A stretch of DNA of 64,000 nt from positions 42,516,769 to 42,580,768 of the forward strand of contig CM047428.1 in NCBI GenBank assembly GCA_026168455.1, in the 5' to 3' direction. Positions 20,613 to 30,381 of this stretch are shown here, one piece after another; the stretch's first letter is position 1, and each line of letters starts with the position of its first letter. The translations under genes and the position numbers were made by a program. Under the pieces are notes generated by a model. The model ran no database searches, was not told the origin of the DNA, and saw only the letters and a program-made list of their open reading frames with translations. This DNA is from Theocolax elegans (taxonomy: Eukaryota > Arthropoda > Insecta > Hymenoptera > Cerocephalidae).

Positions 20613-21495
20613 AATTAAATTTATATATTTATTATCAAAATAAATAGAAATGCTTCATTACTTAGTTTTGAATTATGATTTTTGAAATTTTAATTTATAA
20701 TTTAAATGAAACGTGTAATTATTTAGTCAAAATTGTTGCTGAATAAAATATCAATAATAAAGTAAAACATATATTACACATTATTGAAATGTTTATGTTA
20801 ATTAAGGAATGAATATAAATATAAATATTAAATCTAATTTTTTTGTTTTCTAGATTTTCTATTATTGTTTAGTTAAGGTTTGATAATATTGGTAGTTGTG
20901 TCTATTCTGTTTGGGTCTTTCTTCTGTTAAGGTTGGTTAGGTTTTTGATTGACAGTTATATTTTACTCAATAAAATAAAACAAAATTTAATAATACAGTC
21001 TTACCTGCACCTACTTATTTATAAGGTTTTTTACCTTGAACACCTGAAAAAAGAAGTACATAAATACCTTAGAAAAGAAATGAAATGTTCAATATATTTT
21101 CAAATGTAGAATATATATTATATATATTTTTAGTTGATAATGTATCGACTTATTTCTAAACGAATTACAACAATATTTTTCTATTTGCTTTAAGCAGCAT
21201 TTATAGATTTTTTCTTAATTTTGAATAACTGGCAGACAGATAATAAAATAATATAATATTTCAAATTTTAAAAGATAATTTCTATGAATTTACTTTGTAT
21301 GCATTTATAATTAAAATGAAGTATGTGTGTAAAACATTTTATATCAATACGTACAAATAAATTGTAAATAGAGTGATTATAAAATCACACTACAGCAAAT
21401 ATAACCTGTTCAAGAATACCGATGTAAGTCATCAATTTTTAAAAAACAATGCATAGTTTACTTAAATTTTATTATAAAAAATCAAAGTATTAAAT
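20611..21495. other. AT-rich stretch, no gene seen
   Basis: No coding frame. On the minus strand 21005-21043 is bracketed by good splice-like signals (pyrimidine tract plus CAG, then CAG/GTAAG), but all three frames contain stops. Confidence 0.5.
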
Positions 21496-21530
21496 GCATA
21501 TATATATATATATATATGCATTTAATACTT

Positions 21531-21572
<42 letters not shown>
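21475..21572. repeat. (TA)n tract with a perfect palindrome
   Basis: An ATCAAAGTATTAAATGCATA block is followed by (TA)n and then its exact complement, forming a perfect palindrome at about 21481-21535. A second (TA)n follows up to the LTR at 21573. Such a structure would extrude a cruciform. Confidence 0.85.
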
Positions 21573-22621
21573 TGTAACGGGGTACAATCTTACGCGTCGG
21601 TAGGGGTAAAGGGATCGGTTGCTACGACACTGCCTAGTTATACTCCCTAGGCGGTGCTCCGAGAGTGCGCGGCGGATTCAAATCAGTGAACCCCGCGCAC
21701 GACCTACCGTTGCGATGTCCGTTAACAACCGCGAGATCACTTGCCGATCTCGCGTCCCTGTACAGCTAAAACGTCGAGAGCTGAAAAGGGCCGCGAATAA
21801 AAGGGATAAATTCGCGGTAAGTTTACCTCGGCCGCTCCTGAAACGGAGAGGGCGGTATTCGGGATAACGGGAATGATGTACGCCGGTAATCAATAATCAA
21901 ACTCGTATTCGGGTAATGATTACATATGAATTTTTATTCAAGTTAAAGAAATATAAACAAAGTTTAACAAAGATCAAAGATTTAACAAAAGCCGTATATA
22001 GGCCGCGTGAGGTCTCGCGACGAGGTGTCTCTCTTTCTAGCACGCGTACGCGGTCGCCCGTTAGCTTCCTCGCCGTCGCCCGCGGGCGAGATCCGTCGAT
22101 TCCTAACTTAATGTTATAGCCGTAAAGAGAGAGTCTTTACGGCTTCGGCGGCTCGCGAGTGGTGCACCACGTACCTTAAATCTCGATTCTCCCCGTCAAT
22201 GCGTTCGACTTCGCCTGTTTCCCCTCTCTCCGTCGGGCTCTCGCGCGCGGCAACTTCGCCGTCCTCGCAGGTTCCTGGGAGTCGCTGGAGCTGTGCACTT
22301 AACACCAGCACGCTCACTCCCCCAAGTCACTCACTCTTCACGGCGCGAAACCCAGAACCCGAGCAAGAATCCGCGATAACGATTCTTGTTCTCTTGCCGC
22401 GAAATATCAAGGAAGGCGTTACCGGCGACGTGTCTATCTACGATGACTCGCATAAACTCTCTATATACTCTCCTCAGTCACCTTGCGCGTCGGACCATTA
22501 TTAGTCCTTACGCGGCTTACGCGCGGGCTTTCCCGATCACCTACGAGCTTTTCCGATCGTCACTCGCGCTCGTTATAAGGTATAGCTTCGTACGCATAAG
22601 AGTATGTAGCTTACCTTTACA
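21573..22621. mobile_element. Solo LTR of a retrotransposon
   Basis: A 1,049-bp GC-richer block begins TGTAACGGGG and ends CCTTTACA, giving the TGTAA/TTACA inverted termini expected of an LTR. It is flanked by the 4-bp direct repeat ATAC (21569-21572 and 22622-22625), a length usual for Ty3/gypsy elements. No internal retroviral genes adjoin it, so this is a solo LTR left by recombination. Its ends differ from the TGTGACG ends of the LTR element at 28.9-48.3 kb, so it is another family. Open frames inside it are incidental. Confidence 0.8.
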
Positions 22622-22625
22622 ATAC

Positions 22626-24075
22626 ACTATATAAAAATATTTAACATTTATATTTAATACCTGAAATAATTATTTTTGTGTAATTCATCAGATAGTTTTT
22701 TCTGTTGATGCAATATAACAAACTATACAATACAAACCTAAAATTATAAAAAATAAAATATTAATTAATTTATAATTTTTAACTTAAATTGTTGTATAAG
22801 AATAAACTTACTCTGCTTAAATAATGCAAAATTTATACAATTGTGGGGTTTGATAGAGACAACTTTGATGTAAAGAACATAAACTATTATTGTCTATATA
22901 ATACTATTGATGATTATACGTAGATATATATTTTCATTTGCAACTTTCTCTATGATCCATTTTTTCACAATTACTGAGACTGTTTAATAATTATCAATAT
23001 CAATATAGCTTCTAAAAATATCGATGATTGAATTGACTCTTGTTATACGAATATTGCCCATAGTGAATATAGCATTTGTTTTGTTAGGTGCAATATTCAA
23101 TTGTGTATTAATAAAATTATGCAGTCGTATTCATTAATTTAAATACAAGTTTAAGACCACATCTGACAGTGAAAATGCAAGTAATATAGCGTAAAAAAAT
23201 TAATTTTTTATAAATCGGTTTCGTGAACGAAAGAATTGTGTTTCGAAAAACTACTTTTTTATTAAAAATAATCAAAACAAAATTTTTCCTTTTTTATAAT
23301 AAAAAAATTATTTATTCTTAAAAAATTTAATGTTTTAATCTTTTGAAAAGAGAGATCCATTGAAATTTCTTACTTGTAATGTACTTTGCAGACATAACTT
23401 ATTACGTCAAAATTTATATTTAATGGATTCTACTGCGCTAATTAATATTTATCATGATCAATGTTCTTTTTAAAAGGTTTAATAAGAAAATAATTTATTA
23501 CTTTTTTTAATAATATACTCTTTCATATCTTTCGTATTCAATTAATTTTACCTTCGTACAGTTCTTAACCAGCAATTTTTTATTGAGAAACTTTTTGAAC
23601 AAAATATTAGTAAACGTACAATAATTAATATTCACATAAATGTATAATTTTCAAATCTATCAGTTTACAGATCAAATTCTGCAATTACAATAAAACGTTG
23701 GAACACAGAACGAAATTACAATAAAACGTTATTATAAACAATTAAATAAATAAATAATTCAAGAATGGTCAGATGCATTGTGAGTGCATTTAATTATTCG
23801 AATACCACGAAGAGAGTAGAGTCTGCAGCTCCGGCTTTCTTCGTATTTTTATAGCAGAACACAGATCCTGCAGTTTGGTAAAGATCCGTTTCCCGCAATT
23901 TGTGACACTCTCCTAGTCAGTAAAGCGCTTGAGTGGCACCTAATTAAATTTAAAATATTACGAGTATAAACAAGTGACAAGTAGGGAGGGGAACATCTAA
24001 TTATACGTAGATAACTTTGTATACAATTATTGTATTGAACTGAATTATTATGCATCAAAAAGTATATAAGTATAT
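22626..24075. other. AT-rich stretch, no gene seen
   Basis: No supported gene. A short GC-richer patch at about 23800-23960 has no convincing frame or motif. Confidence 0.5.
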
Positions 24076-25019
24076 GTGCTATTTCACGTCAAGTGTTATG
24101 ATGAAAATTTTAAATCGCACCAAATTTTGAAAATAGACTAGAAATATCTTCCAGAAAATATAAAAAAAAATTTAAGTGTTGAAAATAATTTGGCTAAAAG
24201 TTATTCTACCATAAAAACTGGAAATTTTTCAATTTTTAAAAAAAATGCTATTTTCAAAACTATTTATTTCAAAATCTATTGATTTTTTTTGAAAAAACAT
24301 TACATACAACTTTTGTTCAAAATAATCTTTAGAACTTATCACCTCGGGTTACATTCTTTATTTTAAAATCTCGAAGAGATAGGACACCCGGAAATAATGA
24401 TTATCAAAAACAGGCGACCACGCCATAATCGATTTTGATCTAACACCGCTCAAAAGATTACATTTTTTGAGAGCTTTCGAATGGCGGTGGCTATATTATT
24501 GGCCAAGATCACTGGTGAAAGTTATGCCTTAAAATACATGAACATTAGTGACTTTATGAGGTTTATGAGGCATAACTTTCACCAGCGGTCTTGGCCAATA
24601 ATCTAACCACCGCCATTCGAAAGCTCTCAAAAAATGTAATCTTTTGAGCGGTGTTAGATCAAAATCGATTATGGCGTGGTCGCCTTTTTTGATAATCATT
24701 ATTTCCGGGTGTCCTATCTCTTGGAGATTTTAAAATTAAGAATTGTAATTCGGGTAGATAAGTTCTAAAGACTATTGTGAACAAAAGTTGTATCTAATGT
24801 TTTTTCAAAAAAAGTCAAAAGGTTTTGAGATAAATGGATTTCAAAACAGCAGTTTTTCTTTAAAATTGAAAAATTTTCATTTTTAAGATCGAATAACTCT
24901 GTCAAATTATTTTTAACAACTAAAAATTTGTTTCTATTTTCTGAAAGATATTCCCGGCCTGTTCTGTAAATTTATCGCGATTTAAAATTTTCATCATACC
25001 ACTTGAAGTGAAATAGCCC
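24076..25019. mobile_element. Giant palindromic element, copy 3 (diverged subfamily)
   Basis: A 944-bp palindrome whose ends, GTGCTATTTCACGTCAAGTG on the left and the near-complement on the right, are variants of the copy 2 ends. Internal text differs strongly from copies 1 and 2 (for example ATAATCGATTTTGATCTAAC and GAAAGCTCTCAAAAAATG), yet each internal block is mirrored in its own other arm. Flanks are TA-rich. No protein is encoded. Confidence 0.85.
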
Positions 25020-25213
25020 ATATATATAAATATATAATCGTATATACCCATCGAAGATAATCACTATAATAGTAACATTATTTATTTTTATATTTATATT
25101 TATTCTGCTTTCTATTAGTGTTTACTGTTTTTAATATATGTACATTGTTTCTTAATTTTAAGATTGTCAAACAATTTAATTATTTCTATACATTAATAAT
25201 TTTGTTTTTCCAG

Positions 25214-25245
25214 TGGTAAAAGAAATTGATGAACTAGACAAAGCT
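25214..25245 (+). CDS. Short internal exon of a host gene (exon a)
   Basis: A 32-nt exon is preceded by a TTTGTTTTTCCAG acceptor and followed by a GTGAGT donor. Read with two leading bases of a split codon it gives VKEIDELDKA, then joins in phase 0 to the exon at 25318 across a 72-nt intron. The gene is not recognised; the rest must lie outside the window or beyond repeat-filled introns. Confidence 0.5.
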
Positions 25246-25317
25246 GTGAGTAATATTATTTTCTCTATAAATACATGCTTGTAACAGTTATTTGACTACT
25301 AATATTTATATTCATAG

Positions 25318-25405
25318 ATAAAGGCACCATCGTTAAAAAGGACACCGAGTTTATTACAAAAAAGGAGTTACATAGGTTCAACTAAGGCTGCATCCGTTTC
25401 TCAAG
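25318..25405 (+). CDS. Short internal exon of a host gene (exon b)
   Basis: An 88-nt exon lies between a TTCATAG acceptor and a CAAG/GTACTTTT donor. It encodes 29 residues beginning IKAPSLKRTPSLLQKRSY and ending SVSQ, plus one base of a split codon. The peptide is basic and Ser/Thr-rich, like a disordered, phosphorylatable linker. It is open in the same frame as exon a and free of repeat similarity. Both exons belong to one plus-strand gene of unknown identity, interrupted by the transposons on either side. Confidence 0.5.
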
Positions 25406-25597
25406 GTACTTTTTTATGTGTTTGTTGCCTATTATTCTATAGTAGCACGGTATTCAATGTAAACGGCAGCTAATTAGAAAAACATACTATCATAGCTGCG
25501 GCTAGAATAACATCTTATTTAAGTACGATCATCTATATATAAAGTGAAATTACTTTTTTAACGTCTGAATTTTTTTTCGAATATTTTTATCTAATTA

Positions 25598-27422
25598 CAT
25601 CGACGCACAAATAAAAGTGGTCTGTTCAAGTAACCAGACTTATCTATCCTTATGTATTTTGACGAACTAAATCCGAACCCGAGGTTGGTTTTTCTCAAAC
25701 ACCCTCAAAATTTTTGTAAATCGCGAAAAACTGTGAAAAATCACCGAAAATCGTATTTAAGTGCTTCGGTTAAAGACAAAAAAATTTTTTATGTGAGTAT
25801 TATACACGATTTTTATATATTTTGAAGCGCTGAATTTGAATTCATGGTTTATTGTACCCGAACGCCCTTGAAAGTGTGAAAAAATAGTGAAAACCTATGC
25901 AAAATCGAGAAAAACTACGAAAAATCGTGAAAATTTGCATTTAAGAGCATAATTTTGTTGCAATACATTTTTTTATGAATTTATCATGTATGGTTCACGT
26001 GAATTTTAGGCGTCTAAATGAGATCTGGTGAGTAGTTGACTTTTATATCATCCTAATCTAGAAAAAATGTCAAAAAATCTTGTAAAATCGCTTAAAATGT
26101 AACTTTATGTGGTGAGAAAGGAAGAAACGTAAGTATCATTCAAGAATCATGAATTTTTTTTCCTTTTTTTATATTTATAATGTTAACTCTGTTTGCTCTA
26201 CTCCCTTTTCATCTTATAACGAACTCTTTTTTCTTCAAATGACCTATGTATCGGATTTCTTTTTTTTTATTTTTTTTTGCTTTTACTCAAAGTGTCTCTT
26301 TTAAGCATTCAGCAAAAGTCTGATATCATGTTGACATCCCATTTTCCTTGGTATCGGGTCTCCATTACACTTATATCTTGATGAAATCGGTCTCCTTGTT
26401 CTTCACTGAAGTCTCCAAGATTATAAGAGAAGTAGTCGAGATGAGAATGTAAGAAATGCATTTTATAGTTCATCAAGCAACCTAAATTTTTGAAATTTTT
26501 CAACATATCTTCGACAAGTTCCACATAGTTCTCACTCTTTTTATTCCCTAAGAAGTTCTCACATACAGATTTGAAACTTTGCCATGCAGCTTTCTCAATG
26601 GCAGTCTTTTTTGTGTTGAAATTTTTGTTTTCAAATAGAGCATGAATTTGAGGACCATCAAAAATACCTTCTTTCAATTTAGCGTCGCTTATTGTGGGAA
26701 ACTTTTCTCCTAAATACATGAAACAATCGCTATCTTTATTCAGAGCTTTAACAAACTGTTTTACTAGACCAAGTTTGATATGAAGTGGAGGAAGGAGATA
26801 CTTTGAAAAAAGAGTTCGTTATGAGATGAAAAGCGAGTAGAGCAAACAGAGTTAACGTTATAAATATAAAAAAAGGAAAAAAAACAAAATTCATGATTCT
26901 TGAATGACATTTACGTTTCTTCCTTTCTCACCATATAAAGTTACATTTTAAGCGATTTTACAAGATTTTTTTGACATTTTTTCTAGATTAGGATGATATA
27001 AAAGTCAACTACTCACCAGATCTCATTTAGACGCCTAAAATTCACGTGAACCATACATGATACATTCACAACAAAATGTATTGCAACAAAATTATGCTCT
27101 TAAATGCAAATTTTCACGATTTTTCGTAGTTTATCTCTATTTTGCATAGGTTTTCACCATTTTTTCACACTTTTAAGGGCGTACGGGTACAATAAACCCT
27201 GAATTCAAATTCAGCGCATCAAAATATATAAAAATCGTGTATAATACTCTCATAAAAATTTTTTTTGTCTCTAACCCAAGCACTTAAATACGATTTTCGG
27301 TGATTTTTCACAAAAGGGTGTTTGGGTAAAACCAACCTTGGATTCGGATTTAGCGCGTCAAAATACATAAGGATAGATAGGTCTGGTTGGTTGAACAGAC
27401 CCCATTCTTTTGTGTGCCGGTG
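25598..27422 (-). mobile_element. Uncharacterised TIR transposon, copy 2, with about 600-bp inverted repeats
   Basis: The left arm (25598-about 26240) and right arm (about 26810-27422) are inverted copies: ATGAGATCTGGTGAGTAGTT near 26020 and its complement near 27020 are one of many matches. The ends are CATCGACGCACAAATAAAAG and, on the other strand, CACCGGCACACAAAAGAATG. A TTA duplication flanks both ends (25595-25597, 27423-27425). CAC-type ends with a 3-bp duplication resemble the CACTA/Mirage/Chapaev group, but the internal gene is not one I can place there. The gene fragment lies between the arms on the minus strand. Confidence 0.8.
26309..26813 (-). pseudogene. Uncharacterised arthropod transposon-like protein (copy 2), fragment
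   Basis: The minus-strand frame begins at the inner edge of the right inverted repeat with PPLHIKLGLVKQFVKAL and runs through YLGEKFP, KEGIFDGPQI, FLHSHLDYFSYNLGDFSEEQ, GDRFHQDI, and RYQGKWDVNM to a stop after SDFC. The stop replaces the Trp codon expected in this family; a few codons of the tail (MLKRD) follow. This is the C-terminal third of the same family as the gene at 14294-15505. The truncated, internal-fragment structure makes the element non-autonomous. Confidence 0.8.
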
Positions 27423-27425
27423 TTA

Positions 27426-27956
27426 TTACACAATCCCACAAAAAAATTCGATAAAAGGTCTGTTTAATCAAGCCAATTGCATTATATGTTTTTGGAGTCG
27501 CTGAGACCGAACCCGCAACTTATTTGGTCCCATCGTGACACAATATTTTGCTGACCTGAAAAAATAGCTGAAAATAGTAAAATTTAACAGAATTAAGCTT
27601 ACACTCTGTTCAAGCATCGTAATTCTATATTTTCATGATCCCGAGCCAGTCCAACAAGCTGTAGAACAACTGTAAAAACGCATAACCTTAAAATCGGATG
27701 AGCTTTATAACCAAAAACCCAAAATAAACAACATACACTTGCGCAAAGAGCACGAATCTTTATTTTAAGATAGTAACCTAAAATTTCAAACTTTAAAAAT
27801 TCAAAATTCAACGATTTTGTGATGCCTACTCTACTCTACTAGGCTTTTTCTGACTATAAGAAGACATGTTTTAGGTAGTATTTGGTTTTCCGTGAGTACG
27901 GAGCGAAATGCTGATTTTCACTATTTAATGTTTAAATGACTAACAAGAGTGCGATA

Positions 27957-27958
<2 letters not shown>
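27426..27958. other. No gene seen
   Basis: Unique-looking AT-rich sequence without a supported frame; some phrases resemble the subterminal text of the adjacent TIR element and may be debris of another copy. Confidence 0.4.

Positions 27959-28004
<46 letters not shown>
27959..28004. repeat. (TA)n microsatellite
   Basis: Pure (AT) repeat immediately left of giant palindrome copy 4, repeating the association seen at copies 2 and 3. Confidence 0.95.
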
Positions 28005-28008
<4 letters not shown>

Positions 28009-28477
28009 ATTCCACGTGCAGTGATCCAATCAAAATTTTATAATGCACCAAATTTTGGGTAAACACTGGAAATGTTTTTCAGAAAACAGAAAAAATTTTT
28101 AGCAATTGAAATCTATTCGTTCAAAGGTTATTCTAACCTCAAAAAGTGAATTTAAAAAAACTTTCTTTGACACCATCTGTGTTTATCGCTATTTAACTCA
28201 AAATCTATCATGTTATACTATAGAACATTTGATGTACATTCGTTGCTAATTGTGTTTCGAATTTATCCTTCTGGGTTAGAATTACTAATCTCAAGTTCAA
28301 TGTCACATATACTACATGTCAATATTCAATTTGAAAAATGTGTAAGTACGCCAGAAACGATTTTTTTATCCAGAAGTCTGAAAAAAAGCTTTAAATGGAA
28401 TGGCTCCTTTAAATGGAAATTACCATGGTAATTTTTGTGAATTTTTTGTTTTAGTTTAAATTATCATAACTTTTACG
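28005..28477. mobile_element. Giant palindromic element, copy 4 (right-truncated)
   Basis: Starts GCGCATTCCACGTGCAGTG and follows the left arm of copies 1 and 2 (CACCAAATTTTGGGTAAACA, AACCTCAAAAAGTGAATTT, TCTGGGTTAGAATTACTAAT). It crosses a shortened fold centre and stops in the inner part of the right arm at ATCATAACTTTTACG, where a (GT)n tract begins. Confidence 0.8.
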
Positions 28478-28520
28478 TGTGCGTGTGCGTGCGCGCGTGT
28501 GTGTGTGTGTGTGTGTCTGT
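28478..28520. repeat. (GT)n microsatellite
   Basis: GTGTGCGTGTGCGTGCGCG followed by (GT)n, at the truncation point of palindrome copy 4 and next to the poly(A) of an R1-type fragment. Confidence 0.9.
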
Positions 28521-28523
28521 GTA

Positions 28524-28937
28524 TTTTTTTTTTTTTCCGAAGAGGTGGAGAAATGCTTAATGCACCATGAGTGGAGCCATGCTAGACTCCCCGTGTGTGG
28601 GACTCTCCTACCGAAGGATGTCGGTAGGCATACCCACTAAAACCACCCATCCAACTCCACCTCTTTTCTTACCTTTACTTCGCGTGGGGAGGCAACGGCT
28701 AGGTTAGCCCACTATTGTTGCTATCGCAACTCTTCTCTCCTCTTCTCTTCTGATGAGACCCAGCCTGTCCACTACGGACGTACAGAGGGTCACTACCGCG
28801 TTCCATCCCTCCTGGGAGCCAAGCAGTCACGCCCCGATGCCCTCAGGGGTGAGGGGACCGCTCCAAGTAATTTGAAATTGGTCCCGTTCCTCCTTGAAAC
28901 GAGGACACCGTAAAAGCCGTACCCTGTCAGGCCACCC
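28524..28937 (-). pseudogene. R1-clade non-LTR retrotransposon, 3' end fragment
   Basis: Minus-strand reading gives the C-terminal region of an R1/TRAS-type ORF2. LTGYGFYG is followed, after a frameshift, by CPRFKEERDQ and a GPLTPEGI block, then a SQEGWNAV helix. These match the conserved tail after the reverse transcriptase in this clade (zinc-finger part then CPRF-EER, GPLTP-NI, W). A 3' UTR and a T13 run (28524-28536) as poly(A) close the 3' end. The 5' side is cut exactly where the LTR sequence at 28938 begins. Confidence 0.8.
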
Positions 28938-29695
28938 TGTAGTAGGCTCTGTGAACGGTTGTTCCGGAGCAGAGCTAATTGCGGAGACCCGGGCGGATAA
29001 ACACGTGTGTCCCGTGCAGTTTTGTGTGTATGTGTGTGTATCAAGGACGGGGTCGTCCGCTTGTGATACCGCGGATCGCGACTCACTCGCCGCGGCAAGG
29101 GCCGCCTTCACCACCTCAATCACCGGTTGCCCCCTTGTCAAGGAGGTCGACCAGTCGCCGAGGATCGGCTGGGCCATCCCCGAGGAGCGTCACGTAAGTG
29201 TTTAAATTTATTATCGTGACCTTCCCCCTCCCTTGTGTGTGTGTACATCGGGAGTGTGTTCGAGTACAACGGTACTTGAACAGCGGTTCCTGGGAGTGAA
29301 ACCTGTCGCAGGTGAGGATCTCGATCCGACAAGTTTCCCGGGACTTCCGCCCGCGCGAAGCAACATTTGTCGCGGCACACGGCCTGAGTGGCCATTTTTT
29401 AATTATTTACTTAAAATAAATATTTATATTAATTTATTTTAACTGTGAGTTTGTTTATTATTCTCCCCGCTCCTGCCAACGTTCATTTAATTTTTATAAA
29501 TCGTGTCGAGGCAAGGAAGATCGCCCGAATCCTCCATACCGTACGTCCTAGCGAACTCGCGTTCCTGGCGACAGCCCGCAGTTCGTATAAACAAATAAAT
29601 TAATTGTGTGCGCGGTATTGGGCAACGCGGCCCAACGGTTAATTTTAATTATTAAAAATAATTAAGTGTACCGGGTTCGCGAATATCATGTCACA
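28938..29695 (+). repeat. 5' LTR, truncated
   Basis: Matches 47567-48308 of the 3' LTR closely and ends GTCACA next to the primer-binding site. The first about 320 bp of the LTR as defined by the 3' copy (TGTGACG start) are missing and replaced by the R1 fragment. Compared with the 3' copy it carries an extra 26 bp at about 29276-29301. Confidence 0.85.
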
Positions 29696-29697
29696 AA

Positions 29698-29715
29698 TGG
29701 CGACCGTGACAGGAC
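29698..29715 (+). promoter_or_regulatory. Primer-binding site for minus-strand DNA synthesis
   Basis: TGGCGACCGTGACAGGAC begins two bases after the LTR end. The TGG start (complement of tRNA CCA) and location fit a tRNA primer site; this form is what I associate with 412/mdg1-type elements using a tRNA-Arg, which is recalled knowledge and not checked. Confidence 0.7.
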
Positions 29716-30381
29716 GTTTCGTCCTCACCGTTTTAAATTAAAATAGAAGTGTCGGTCATCTCTTCGCGTTGAGTTTGAGAGAGAGCGAGAGACAGCATGT
29801 GAGACGCTCTATACCGGAGTATTCCCCCTCTTGCTCGGGTATCCGCGGAGTGGTGTACACCGGTGTATCGGGAGAGAGTTCGCACGCGACCGTGTTTAGT
29901 CGGAAGCGCCCGATCTCACCGAGATCAGTCTCTCCCGATCGTAAGCTTGTCGGGAGAACTTTGCCTATCTTGTATGGGAGCGGTAAAGTAGGGAGAGAGT
30001 AGCTTGCGCCGCGGATCGCGGGCAGCGAGAATCCTCCCCGAACAGCGCACAGGAGAGACTTCGCGAGAGCCGATCATCCTCGGCTCTCTCCGATTGCGCC
30101 CGCGAGTGGGAGTGAGAGAGAGAATCCCTATTCGCGGGAAATCGGAGTTAGGTGCCAGGCGGGCTATAGGTGTGTGAGTGAGAGAGATAGCGTGATCGCC
30201 TAGCCCCTTCGTGTGTATAAAGTCTTTGCAGCTGGTTTCGCCGAGAGAAACCACTGCGGCGTATTATTTTATTCCAATTTAATAAAATAAATTCGTTCCA
30301 GCGCGGGATCTAATTTATGTTTGTGGTGTGAGAGTGTTTTAAGATTAGATCCTTTAGAAATATATTCTTGTAATTTTTGTT
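29716..30381 (+). other. GC-richer proximal leader of the LTR element
   Basis: Non-coding leader after the PBS with GAGAGAGAGCGAGAG-like purine tracts and several CTCTC/GAGAG complementary stretches. Short open frames are present on both strands but none shows retroviral motifs. Confidence 0.5.

Noticed and set aside
21005..21043. Minus-strand micro-exon with strong splice-like borders
   Set aside because: All three frames contain a stop, and splice-like signals occur by chance in AT-rich DNA; a non-coding exon cannot be excluded.
21619..22634. Overlapping Arg-rich frames in the solo LTR
   Set aside because: They are on both strands inside a sequence with LTR ends and target duplication; high GC makes open frames likely by chance.
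29769..30254. Frames in the LTR-element leader
   Set aside because: No retroviral motif, both strands open by composition; position is non-coding leader.
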